From: JAZKID01 sp963714065
Lineage (GTDB): Bacteria; Pseudomonadota; Alphaproteobacteria; Rhizobiales; UBA4765
DNA: 64,000 bases
Direction of reading: 5' to 3'
Assembly (NCBI GenBank): GCA_963714065.1
Contig: OY970226.1
Coordinates: forward strand, 1,612,001 to 1,676,000
How positions within the stretch are numbered: the stretch's first letter is position 1; each line of letters starts with the position of its first letter. The notes beneath the pieces were generated by a model. The model made no database searches and was not told the origin of the DNA. It saw only the letters and a program-made list of their open reading frames with translations. Positions 1-7,173 of the stretch are shown here, in pieces. Made by a program: the position numbers and the translations under genes.

Positions 1-167
1 CTGAGCCTGCGCCATTGCGGGTGATTGTCGCGGATCGACAGAAGCTGGGCGACAAGTCCCGCATGCACAGGTGGCGCGGGCCGCGCGCGCGGATAGTCTC
101 TATAAAGGACGACAAGCTTCCCGCGCGTGGCACCTTGTTGCGGTGTTTGTTCTTCAATTTCAGTCAT
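1..167 (-). CDS. Partial hypothetical protein (N-terminal 55 codons)
   Basis: An open frame runs from an ATG at 165-167 to the left edge without a stop, so the C-terminus lies outside the window. The visible N-terminus is hydrophilic, begins MTEIEEQTPQQGATRGK, and continues into a stretch rich in Arg and Pro. I recognise no family. There is no strong ribosome binding site. The next 190 bases (168-359) are AT-rich with several TTAA motifs and probably hold the divergent promoters of this gene and of the EAL gene at 360. Confidence 0.4.
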   Translation of the reverse strand, partial: MTEIEEQTPQQGATRGKLVVLYRDYPRARPAPPVHAGLVAQLLSIRDNHPQWRRL

Positions 168-359
168 TTGCGATAAACCAATTCATAATCGAATAGCAAA
201 ATTCATACTTTATTTACCTTAACATATCGCGCGCCGTTGTTATTCTTTTTTAAGGTTAAAGTTAACGCAGCACTGGTTTTAGCACTTCCTTGTCGGCCCG
301 TTAACGCACCGTCTGCTAGGTTTTTCCGTTATTTGCAGCAATAAAGGCAAGTTTTTTCA

Positions 360-2123
360 ATGCAGAACGGGAAATCGCAGTCCGGCGGCGCGGGAGAGCA
401 GAACGGCGTCGCCACCAACCAGATTTTGACCGCTGTCGGCGAGGCGGTTTACTGCTGGACATTCGCCGAAGACACCATCGTCTGGGGAGAGACCGCAGCG
501 GGCGTGCTGCACGAAACGGACATGCCGCCGGCCACGGGCAGCGGCTTTGCGCGGCTGATCGACGAGGATATGAGCAATGCGCGCTACGACACGGTCGTGC
601 GCAGCAAGGTCATCGATCACGGCGCCGGCGTTCCCTATCAGCTTCAATATGCTTTTTGCCCGAACGGGCGCGAGGACAAGGCGCGGCTGTGGGTCGAGGA
701 TTGCGGGCGCTGGTTTGCCGGACGCGACGGCCGGCCGGGCCATGCGCAGGGCATCATCAGGGTCATCAACGAACGTTACGAGCGCGAACGGCGCCTGACC
801 TTTCTCTCGCATTACGACGAGCTTACGGGCGAGGCGAACAGGGTTCACCTGATCTCCATTCTCGACAAGCGCATGGAACAGGCGAAGGAAGACAACCAGC
901 CTTTCTCCTATGTTCTGGTTGCGATCGAGGATCTTGCAGTCATCAACGAAGGCTATGGCTTCGACGTGGCCGATGAAGTGATCGCGGGCGTCGCGCGCGT
1001 GCTGCGCTCGAATATGCGGGTCGGCGATATCATGGGCCGCATGTCCGGCAATAAACTCGGCGTCATTCTGCCGGAATGCGACGACGAGCAGATGGCAGCC
1101 GTTGCGCAGCGCTTCCAGGATGCCGTGCGCGAACAGGCGATCCTGACTTCGGCAGGGCCGGTTTTCGTCAGCCTCTCGGCAGGCGGCGTCGTCGCCGTGC
1201 GGCATGCACTGACGGTGCAGCAGCTTCTTTCGCGCGCGCATGAGGCGCTGGATGTGGCAAAGCACAAAAAACGCGGCATGTTCGTGGCCTATCGCACCAG
1301 CCTTCTGGTCGAGCAGACGCGCCGCCAGAACGCCGCCATCGCGCAGGATGTGATCTCGGCCTTGAACGATCGCCGCTTTTCCCTCGTGTTCCAGCCTGTC
1401 GTCAGCGTGCGCACCAAGGAACCGCAATATTACGAGGCGCTGCTGCGCATGACGAAGCCGGATGGTACGGAAGTGCCTGCCTGCAGCTTCGTGCCCACCG
1501 CCGAAAAGCTCGGCCTCACGCGGCTGATCGATCATCGCGTGCTGGAGCTTGCGGTCGAGGTGCTGCAGAATTCCGAAAATGTGCAGATCGCCATCAATGT
1601 CTCGGCACGCACGACGGCCGATCCCGAATGGATCGGCCTTCTGTGCGCGCTGATGATGCGCCACCGCGGCATGGCGGCGCGCTTGATGATCGAAATCACC
1701 GAATCCGCGGCCGTCGACAATGTCGAGGATACCGCGCGCTTCATCGAGCAGGTGAAAGCGGTCGGCTGCCGCGTCGCCATCGACGATTTCGGCGCGGGCC
1801 ACACCTCGTTCCGCTATCTGCGCGAACTGACCGTCGATCTCGTCAAGATCGACGGCGCCTATATCCAGAACCTCTCGTCCTCGCCGGACGATCAGCTTTT
1901 TGTGCGCACGCTGATCAATCTCGCCAAAAAGCTCGGCCTGCAGATCGTGGCCGAATGGGTGCAGACGCCGGAGGACACGCAACTGCTGCAGGAATGGGGC
2001 GTCGATCTTCTGCAGGGCTTCCTGTATGGCGTGCCGAAGCACAATCATTTCAAGCTGGATATCCGCCAGAATACCGGACAAGATACCGGCGGCGCCAAGC
2101 GCGACAGCCAGCAGAGCGCTTAA
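360..2123 (+). CDS. PAS / degenerate GGDEF / EAL-domain cyclic-di-GMP phosphodiesterase
   Basis: A 587-residue signalling protein with no membrane segment. A PAS-like sensor covers about residues 22-130, a GGDEF-fold domain 150-300 and an EAL domain 335-570. The GGDEF signature is replaced by SGNKL (229-233), so cyclase activity is not expected. The EAL domain keeps the residues known to bind metal and substrate: Glu359 of EAL, Asn413, Glu445, Asp475-Asp476, Lys496, Glu532 and Gln552. I therefore infer that it hydrolyses cyclic-di-GMP, with the GGDEF-like part perhaps acting as a regulatory nucleotide sensor. It probably tunes motility or surface attachment, since chemotaxis and flagellar genes lie further along. 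Its stop codon overlaps that of the convergent phaR within a TTAA. Confidence 0.9.
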   Translation: MQNGKSQSGGAGEQNGVATNQILTAVGEAVYCWTFAEDTIVWGETAAGVLHETDMPPATGSGFARLIDEDMSNARYDTVVRSKVIDHGAGVPYQLQYAFCPNGREDKARLWVEDCGRWFAGRDGRPGHAQGIIRVINERYERERRLTFLSHYDELTGEANRVHLISILDKRMEQAKEDNQPFSYVLVAIEDLAVINEGYGFDVADEVIAGVARVLRSNMRVGDIMGRMSGNKLGVILPECDDEQMAAVAQRFQDAVREQAILTSAGPVFVSLSAGGVVAVRHALTVQQLLSRAHEALDVAKHKKRGMFVAYRTSLLVEQTRRQNAAIAQDVISALNDRRFSLVFQPVVSVRTKEPQYYEALLRMTKPDGTEVPACSFVPTAEKLGLTRLIDHRVLELAVEVLQNSENVQIAINVSARTTADPEWIGLLCALMMRHRGMAARLMIEITESAAVDNVEDTARFIEQVKAVGCRVAIDDFGAGHTSFRYLRELTVDLVKIDGAYIQNLSSSPDDQLFVRTLINLAKKLGLQIVAEWVQTPEDTQLLQEWGVDLLQGFLYGVPKHNHFKLDIRQNTGQDTGGAKRDSQQSA

Positions 2124-2686
2124 GGCTTCTGGTTCGAGAGCCTGTCCAATTTATCCTGCACGGCCTGAAGCTGTGCGCGTAAGTCGTCGATTTCCTCCGT
2201 CTGATCCTTCGCCTTGTCTTTGGCAAAGGGCACGAGCATGCCGAAGGTCTGCTCGAACAGCTTCATATTCTGTTTGACCTGCTCTTCGAAGGCATTGAGC
2301 GGCGCGCCCAGGGCTTGCGCGATCTGCTCGCCGAAGCGCTCCTTTTTTTGCACGAAATTCTGCAGCGACATGTCGAGAAATCCCGGCACGAAAGTCTGCA
2401 TGCTGTCGCCATAGAAGCGGATAAGCTGGCGGAGGAAGGAAACGGGCATCAGGTTCTGGCCCTGATTCTCGAGCTCGAAAATAATCTGCGCCAGCACCGA
2501 GCGGGTGATGTCCTCGCCCGTCTTGGCGTCAGAGACGACGAAATTTTCGCCGCGCCGCACCATTTGCGCCAGATCGTCCAGCGTCACATAAACGGAGGTC
2601 TGCGTATTATAAAGGCGCCGGTTGGCATATTTCTTGATGACAATCGGCGTATCGGACGGGGTTTTGTTTTCCATGCGCTGCAACAT
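2120..2686 (-). CDS. phaR: PhaR, polyhydroxyalkanoate synthesis repressor
   Basis: A cytoplasmic repressor that in known systems binds both DNA and PHB granules and shuts off phasin and PHB genes when polymer is absent. The N-terminal DNA-binding domain (about residues 16-75) has the hallmark KKYANRRLYNT followed by VTLDDLAQMVRRGENF. A PHB-accumulation-type domain and a C-terminal coiled coil follow. At 188 residues it is of normal family length. It is divergent from phaAB, and a CTGC-N3-GCAG operator lies between them, so it likely controls that operon and itself. An internal ATG at 2674 (MENKTPSD) is an equally plausible start; neither has a clear Shine-Dalgarno. Confidence 0.93.
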   Translation of the reverse strand: MLQRMENKTPSDTPIVIKKYANRRLYNTQTSVYVTLDDLAQMVRRGENFVVSDAKTGEDITRSVLAQIIFELENQGQNLMPVSFLRQLIRFYGDSMQTFVPGFLDMSLQNFVQKKERFGEQIAQALGAPLNAFEEQVKQNMKLFEQTFGMLVPFAKDKAKDQTEEIDDLRAQLQAVQDKLDRLSNQKP

Positions 2687-2746
2687 AAGGGGTTTTAAGG
2701 CGTATCGCCAGCCCCTCTTGCTGCCCTCTTGCCTGAACGTGGGGCT

Positions 2747-2757
2747 CTGCTAAGCAG
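2747..2757. promoter_or_regulatory. Putative PhaR operator
   Basis: The palindrome CTGCTAAGCAG matches the CTGC-N3/4-GCAG type of site that I recall for PhaR of Paracoccus. It lies in the 91-base gap between divergent phaR and phaA, about 27 bases upstream of the preferred phaA start, where a bound repressor could block transcription of the operon. The match is seen in the sequence; function is inferred. Confidence 0.5.
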
Positions 2758-2783
2758 GTTTTTCAAGCTTTGGAGATATGCGC

Positions 2784-3959
2784 ATGGAAGAGGTCGTAAT
2801 TGTAGGCGCTGCCCGCACGCCGGTCGGGTCGTTCAACGGGGCGCTTGCGGCAAAGCCCGCGCATGCGCTTTCCGCCATCGTGCTGAAAAACCTGCTTGCG
2901 CGTGCCAATATCGCCCCGCAAGAGGTGGACGATGTGCTTTTAGGCCAGGTTCTGGCGGCGGCGCAGGGCCAGAACCCGGCGCGGCAGGCGGCAATCGAGG
3001 CCGGCATTCCCATATCGGCTACCGCGATGACGATCAACCAGGTCTGCGGCTCCGGCCTGCGCGCGGTCGCGCTCGGGCTGCAGGCGATCCGCAACGGCGA
3101 TGCCAGAATTATCCTTGCGGGCGGACAGGAGAACATGTCGCTCAGCCCCCATGCTGCGCATTTGCGCAATGGCGCCAAAATGGGCGATGTCGGTTTCATC
3201 GACACCATGATCAGGGACGGACTGTGGGATGTCTTCAACGGCTATCACATGGGACAGACGGCGGAGAATGTCGCTGAAAATTACCAGATCACGCGTGACG
3301 ATCAGGACAAGTTTGCCGTGGCCTCGCAGAACAAGGCCGAGGCGGCGCAGAAAGCCGGCAGGTTCAAGGACGAGATCGTGCCCGTCACCATCGCCTCGCG
3401 CAAGGGCGATATCACGGTCGAGCAGGACGAATATATCCGCCATGGCGCAACGCTCGATGCCCTGAAAAACCTGAAACCCGCCTTCAAGAAAGACGGTAGT
3501 GTGACGGCGGGGAACGCGTCCGGTATCAATGATGGTGCCGCCGCACTCGTGCTGATGGCAGCGAATGACGCGCAGAAACGCAAATTGAAACCGCTGGCGC
3601 GCATCGCAGGCTGGGCGACGGCGGGTGTCGATCCGGCCGTAATGGGCACAGGGCCTATCCCGGCCTCGAAAAAAGCGCTTTCAAGCGCGGGCTGGAAAGT
3701 ATCGGATCTCGATCTCGTCGAGGCCAACGAAGCCTTTGCAGCCCAAGCGATTGCCGTGAACAGGGAGATGGGCTGGAACCCGGATATCGTCAACGTCAAT
3801 GGCGGCGCGATCGCCATCGGCCATCCCATCGGCGCATCTGGTGCGCGCGTGCTCGTCACCCTGCTGCATGAAATGCAGCGGCGTTCCGCAAAAAAAGGTC
3901 TTGCCACGCTGTGCATCGGCGGCGGCATGGGAATCGCCATGTGCCTGGAGGCGGCGTAG
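2784..3959 (+). CDS. phaA: Acetyl-CoA acetyltransferase (beta-ketothiolase)
   Basis: Condenses two acetyl-CoA into acetoacetyl-CoA, the first step of PHB synthesis. It is a full-length thiolase of 391 residues. The acylated cysteine is Cys88 in NQVCGSG, the catalytic His347 lies in GHPIGASG and the second cysteine Cys377 in CIGGGMG. An ATG at 2778 is in frame, but GGAG at 2772-2775 is only 2 bases from it and 8 bases from the ATG at 2784, so I chose the latter. phaB follows after 3 bases, and the divergent repressor gene phaR is upstream, so it forms a phaAB operon. No PHB synthase (phaC) is visible in this window. Confidence 0.96.
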   Translation: MEEVVIVGAARTPVGSFNGALAAKPAHALSAIVLKNLLARANIAPQEVDDVLLGQVLAAAQGQNPARQAAIEAGIPISATAMTINQVCGSGLRAVALGLQAIRNGDARIILAGGQENMSLSPHAAHLRNGAKMGDVGFIDTMIRDGLWDVFNGYHMGQTAENVAENYQITRDDQDKFAVASQNKAEAAQKAGRFKDEIVPVTIASRKGDITVEQDEYIRHGATLDALKNLKPAFKKDGSVTAGNASGINDGAAALVLMAANDAQKRKLKPLARIAGWATAGVDPAVMGTGPIPASKKALSSAGWKVSDLDLVEANEAFAAQAIAVNREMGWNPDIVNVNGGAIAIGHPIGASGARVLVTLLHEMQRRSAKKGLATLCIGGGMGIAMCLEAA

Positions 3960-3962
3960 TTC

Positions 3963-4688
3963 ATGCCGCGCGTAGCCCTTGTCACCGGCGGCACGAGAGG
4001 AATAGGCGCCGCCATTTCGAAAGCGCTTAAAAATGCCGGCTATACGGTTGCCGCCAATTACGGTGGCAACGACGCGGTTGCCGGCACGTTCGAGAAAGAG
4101 ACCGGCATTTCCGCCTATAAATGGGATGTCGGCAATTTCGATGCCTGCGCGCAGGGCATCAAGAAGGTCGAAGCCATTCACGGGCCGGTCGACATTCTGG
4201 TTGCCAATGCCGGCATCACGCGCGATTCGTTTCTGCACAAGATGACGCCCGAGCAATGGCAGGCTGTGATACGCACCAATCTCGACGGGCTGTTCAATCT
4301 GACGCGCAATGTGATCGAGGGCATGCGCGCGCGCAATTTTGGCCGCATCATCGCCATTTCCTCCGTGAACGGGCAGAAAGGACAGGCGGGGCAGACGAAT
4401 TATTGCGCCTCGAAGGCGGGCGATATCGGCTTCATCAGGGCGCTCGCGTGCGAGAGCGCCGCAAAGGGCATTACCGTGAATGCGATCTGCCCGGGCTATA
4501 TCAATACCGAAATGGTGCAGGCCGTGCCCGAGGCCGTGCTGAAAGAGCGCATCCTGCCGCAGATCCCGCTTGGCCGCTTGGGCGAGCCGGAAGAAGTGGC
4601 GCGCTGTGTCGTGTTTCTGGCCTCCGACGATGCGGGCTTTATTACGGGCTCGCAACTTTCCGCCAATGGCGGACAGTTTATGGGTTGA
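3963..4688 (+). CDS. phaB: Acetoacetyl-CoA reductase (SDR family)
   Basis: Reduces acetoacetyl-CoA to (R)-3-hydroxybutyryl-CoA with NADPH, the second step of PHB synthesis. A classical short-chain dehydrogenase of 241 residues: cofactor motif TGGTRGIG near the N-terminus, NAG at about 82-84, and the catalytic ISSVNGQKGQ Ser together with Tyr147 and Lys151 in YCASK. The SSVNGQKGQ segment and the SANGGQFMG C-terminus resemble known PhaB proteins rather than FabG. It starts 3 bases after the phaA stop and is surely co-transcribed with it. A run of three perfect hairpins begins 7 bases after its stop. Confidence 0.93.
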   Translation: MPRVALVTGGTRGIGAAISKALKNAGYTVAANYGGNDAVAGTFEKETGISAYKWDVGNFDACAQGIKKVEAIHGPVDILVANAGITRDSFLHKMTPEQWQAVIRTNLDGLFNLTRNVIEGMRARNFGRIIAISSVNGQKGQAGQTNYCASKAGDIGFIRALACESAAKGITVNAICPGYINTEMVQAVPEAVLKERILPQIPLGRLGEPEEVARCVVFLASDDAGFITGSQLSANGGQFMG

Positions 4689-4694
4689 GATGCA

Positions 4695-4790
4695 TTCAAG
4701 TCGGCTGCTGCCGACTTGAACATTATAATTACCCATCTCGCTAAGCGAGATGGGTGGTGAAGCCGACAAATCGATCCTATGGATCGATTT
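4695..4790. repeat. Triple-hairpin element downstream of phaB
   Basis: Three perfect stem-loops follow each other. Arms TTCAAGTCGGC/GCCGACTTGAA (4695-4720) have loop TGCT. Arms ACCCATCTCGC/GCGAGATGGGT (4731-4755) have loop TAA. Arms AAATCGATCC/GGATCGATTT (4768-4790) have loop TAT. The first two are joined by CATTATAATT. That linker recurs with entirely different stems at 15072-15129 and 62632-62701, and more loosely at 10968-11030 and 49022-49081. It may terminate or stabilise the phaAB transcript; no poly-T tract follows. From 4791 to 4913 I see only AT-rich sequence. Confidence 0.7.
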
Positions 4791-4913
4791 GAGCATCGAA
4801 CGCCGCAAGTTTACAGCAAGCGGCCGGGTTTTTCAGCCTTTGCACGCATTATTGAGTTTCCGCCCATACGTGATATAATCGATGCTTAAATTTTAATTAT
4901 ATTGAGATTTAAA

Positions 4914-5309
4914 ATGAATTTGGAAAAGCTGACATTCAAAGCCGCATCATACGCTGCCTATGTGGTGCCGTCTGCAGATGACAATAGGATTTAGGAGATC
5001 AAGAACAATACGCAAAAGATTCTTGATCATTTAAAACGTAAGCAGATTGAAATTGATGGACACAGGTCCGAAATCGATTTGAAAACAAATCCTGCGGCTG
5101 ATCGACGGGAAGCAAAGGTAAGGAAGGAAAAATCCAAAGGCCTAGAGCAAGGGGCTAGATCTAATCAAGGTTGGTTCGATAAATTTGAGAAATGGATGCG
5201 TGACGGATTTCCAAAAATTTCGAACAGTGATGAGAATTATTATTACATTTTGCTTAAATACATAGAACAAAGAGAAAAAAGCGAAGGCACGGCAAAGTTC
5301 ACACCCTAG
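4914..5309 (+). pseudogene. Hypothetical gene interrupted by an in-frame amber codon
   Basis: An ATG at 4914 opens a frame of 26 codons (MNLEKLTFKAASYAAYVVPS...) that ends at TAG 4992-4994. The same frame then continues open for 104 more codons to TAG at 5307-5309. The second part is charged and probably helical, with WFDKFEKWMRDGFPKI and YYYILLKYIEQREKSEG. The simplest reading is a 131-codon gene broken by one point mutation; a restart at TTG 5079 giving 76 residues is possible. I recognise no family. Base composition is AT-richer than phaAB, like the other orphan genes of the window, which suggests an acquired or fast-evolving gene. Confidence 0.5.
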
Positions 5310-5350
5310 CTTCGCGGCTCCCTTTTATGTATGTAAAGCAAGGGAGCATC

Positions 5351-5665
5351 ATGAAAATCGATCCGTCAAATTGTCTCATGCGTAGTGTCGGGACATTTTT
5401 TATTCCCGTTCTTGTACAAAAATCCCTACTCACGAAAAAAGAACGGCTCGACACGATCTGGAAAAACAGACAAAGAATAATCGAAAATATCAGATCGACG
5501 GCGGATGACGAAAAAGCGGATGCTCCTGCCATAGAAGCGAAATTTCCGAACTACATAGCCGGGAAGAGGAAAGCGGCAGATTGGTTGGCGCAGGTGAAAG
5601 ATAAAGCGCGGCTAAATCGACTCAATGAAAAACAAATCAAGCTTTACGCATCCTACGATTATTAA
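5351..5665 (+). CDS. Small hypothetical protein (104 aa)
   Basis: A small basic protein beginning MKIDPSNCLMRSVGTFFIPV, with a short hydrophobic N-terminal stretch followed by a Lys/Arg-rich, probably helical remainder. An upstream in-frame ATG at 5327 exists, but AGGGAGC lies just ahead of the ATG at 5351, which I prefer. No family is recognised. It follows the broken gene 4914-5309 and shares its low GC content. The pair looks like a small accessory insertion between phaB and the EamA permease. Confidence 0.5.
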   Translation: MKIDPSNCLMRSVGTFFIPVLVQKSLLTKKERLDTIWKNRQRIIENIRSTADDEKADAPAIEAKFPNYIAGKRKAADWLAQVKDKARLNRLNEKQIKLYASYDY

Positions 5666-5702
5666 TGAAACCGCGATATCATAATCCCAAAAGGATGATC
5701 GT

Positions 5703-6602
5703 TTGAAATCGCAAGTCTCCACCAATCTCATCGGCATTTCCGCCCTCGTCATGTGGTCATCATTGGCCGTGATGGTCACGGCCGTGCGCGATATTCCGGC
5801 TTTCCAGCTCTTAAGCATCGGCATGTTTCTGGGCGGGCTTGCGGGTGCGGTGAGCTGGCCGTTCAGGCGCGGTGCGTGGAAGAAGGCTTTCTTTTTGCCG
5901 TGGCCGGTCTGGCTCACCGGCATTTACGGCATTTTCGGCTATCATTTGTGCTTTTTTCTCGCGTTCAGATGGGCGCCGCCGCTGCAGGCGAATATCGTCA
6001 ACTATCTCTGGCCGTTGTTTACGATCGTCTTCTGCTCCTTCCTGCCGGGCGGAAAACTGCGCAGCTATCATATCAGCGGCCTCCTGATCGGGATCATGGG
6101 CGTGTTCGTCGCTTTGCTTGCGGCGCCGAATGGTTTGAGCCTCGATTACCTGCCGGGCTATCTGTGCGCCGCCGGTTGCGCGCTGATCTGGTCGAGCTAC
6201 ACCACGCTCAGCCGTTATTACAAGGAAATCTCCACCGATGCCGTATGCGGCTTCTGCTTTGCGACCTCGCTGCTGGCGGCGCTTTTTCATTTTGCGTTTG
6301 AAACGACGCAATGGCCGGTGAGCGCTTCCGGCTGGTGGTCGCTGTTTCTGATCGGCCTGCTGCCGACAGGGCTTGCCTTTTACGCCTGGGATATCGGCGT
6401 CAAAAAAGGCAATCTGCTGTTTCTAAGCCTTGTTTCCTATGTCACGCGCATCGCGTCTTCGATCTATCTCTGGGTGCTTGGCTTCTCGCAGATGACGCAG
6501 GGCGCGGCGTTAGGGATTGCGCTCGTGACGATTGGTGCCGCGCTCGCTTCGCGCGAACTGTTCGAGAAGAAAAAGAAAATCGCCCTGCCGTCGGAGCCTT
6601 AA
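5703..6602 (+). CDS. EamA/DMT-family exporter, YddG-like
   Basis: An inner-membrane transporter of 299 residues with about ten hydrophobic helices in two repeated halves, as in the drug/metabolite transporter superfamily. The motifs ANIVNYLWPLFTIVFCSFL and LIGIMGVFVALLAA in the first half and SYVTRIASSIYLW in the second resemble the YddG group that exports aromatic amino acids. The substrate cannot be told from sequence. The start is TTG at 5703, supported by AAAGGATG about seven bases upstream; no ATG is available near it. The stop overlaps that of the convergent J-domain gene in a TTAA. Confidence 0.85.
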   Translation: MKSQVSTNLIGISALVMWSSLAVMVTAVRDIPAFQLLSIGMFLGGLAGAVSWPFRRGAWKKAFFLPWPVWLTGIYGIFGYHLCFFLAFRWAPPLQANIVNYLWPLFTIVFCSFLPGGKLRSYHISGLLIGIMGVFVALLAAPNGLSLDYLPGYLCAAGCALIWSSYTTLSRYYKEISTDAVCGFCFATSLLAALFHFAFETTQWPVSASGWWSLFLIGLLPTGLAFYAWDIGVKKGNLLFLSLVSYVTRIASSIYLWVLGFSQMTQGAALGIALVTIGAALASRELFEKKKKIALPSEP

Positions 6603-7084
6603 GCCGCGCTGGGGCCGGCCTTGCGCCGCTCGGCGACGATCATATCGTAGGCGACGTTGATCTTTTTCAGAATATCCTGGCCATATTCCATCATGGCGGG
6701 CGCCAGTTCCAGCATGGCGAGCTTGTCGGGGTGATAGGCACGCGCCAGTTTGAGATAGGCCGTGCGCACGGCCTTGTCGGGGGCGTCGCGCGGCACGCCG
6801 AGAACGACATAGGGGTCCTCGGCATGGTGGTGCCATTTTCCCGAACCCGTCTCGTCGTTCACTTCTTCGTCTATTCTCTGACTAATGCGCTGAATGAAGG
6901 ATTTGGCGATCAGGCTTTTGGTTCCGTCCGTCTCGATCACTTCCATGAACGCGCTTGCGCCATTCATGACGCCTGCCAGGGTTTCGCCTGTAAAAATCAT
7001 GAGTTCGGCATCGAAAACTTTGCCGTCGGCCGTCTCCATGGAGACCTTGATTGCTTTTTTCTGCCGTTCGTAGTCTGTGCGCAT
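6599..7084 (-). CDS. J-domain (DnaJ-like) protein
   Basis: A 161-residue protein whose C-terminal half is a J domain: DPYVVLGVPRDAPDKAVRTA, the HPD motif in ARAYHPDKLA, and a final helix ending KKINVAYDMI. Such domains stimulate Hsp70 ATPase, so a co-chaperone role is likely. The N-terminal 90 residues are not recognised. The gene lacks the Gly/Phe-rich and zinc-finger parts of true DnaJ. A TTG at 7127-7129 would add 15 residues; I prefer ATG 7084. It is divergent from typA and convergent with the EamA gene. Confidence 0.8.
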   Translation of the reverse strand: MRTDYERQKKAIKVSMETADGKVFDAELMIFTGETLAGVMNGASAFMEVIETDGTKSLIAKSFIQRISQRIDEEVNDETGSGKWHHHAEDPYVVLGVPRDAPDKAVRTAYLKLARAYHPDKLAMLELAPAMMEYGQDILKKINVAYDMIVAERRKAGPSAA

Positions 7085-7173
7085 GACGGGTTTCACCCTA
7101 CAGACCTGGGCTTGATTAAAGGTTAGCAATAGGCCACAAGATTTTATCGTTTCGATCCAAGGACTTAATACTG

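Noticed and set aside
250..266. Possible CtrA box upstream of the EAL gene
   Set aside because: TTAA and TTAAC are separated by 8 bases where the CtrA consensus needs 7. Similar pairs upstream of cheA (about 44209-44222) and of the coiled-coil gene (about 46352-46365) have 6. None is convincing.
357..2081. 574-codon open frame antisense to the EAL gene
   Set aside because: Composition is the Arg/His/Asp-rich type typical of a shadow frame in GC-rich DNA; the sense strand encodes a complete PAS/GGDEF/EAL protein.
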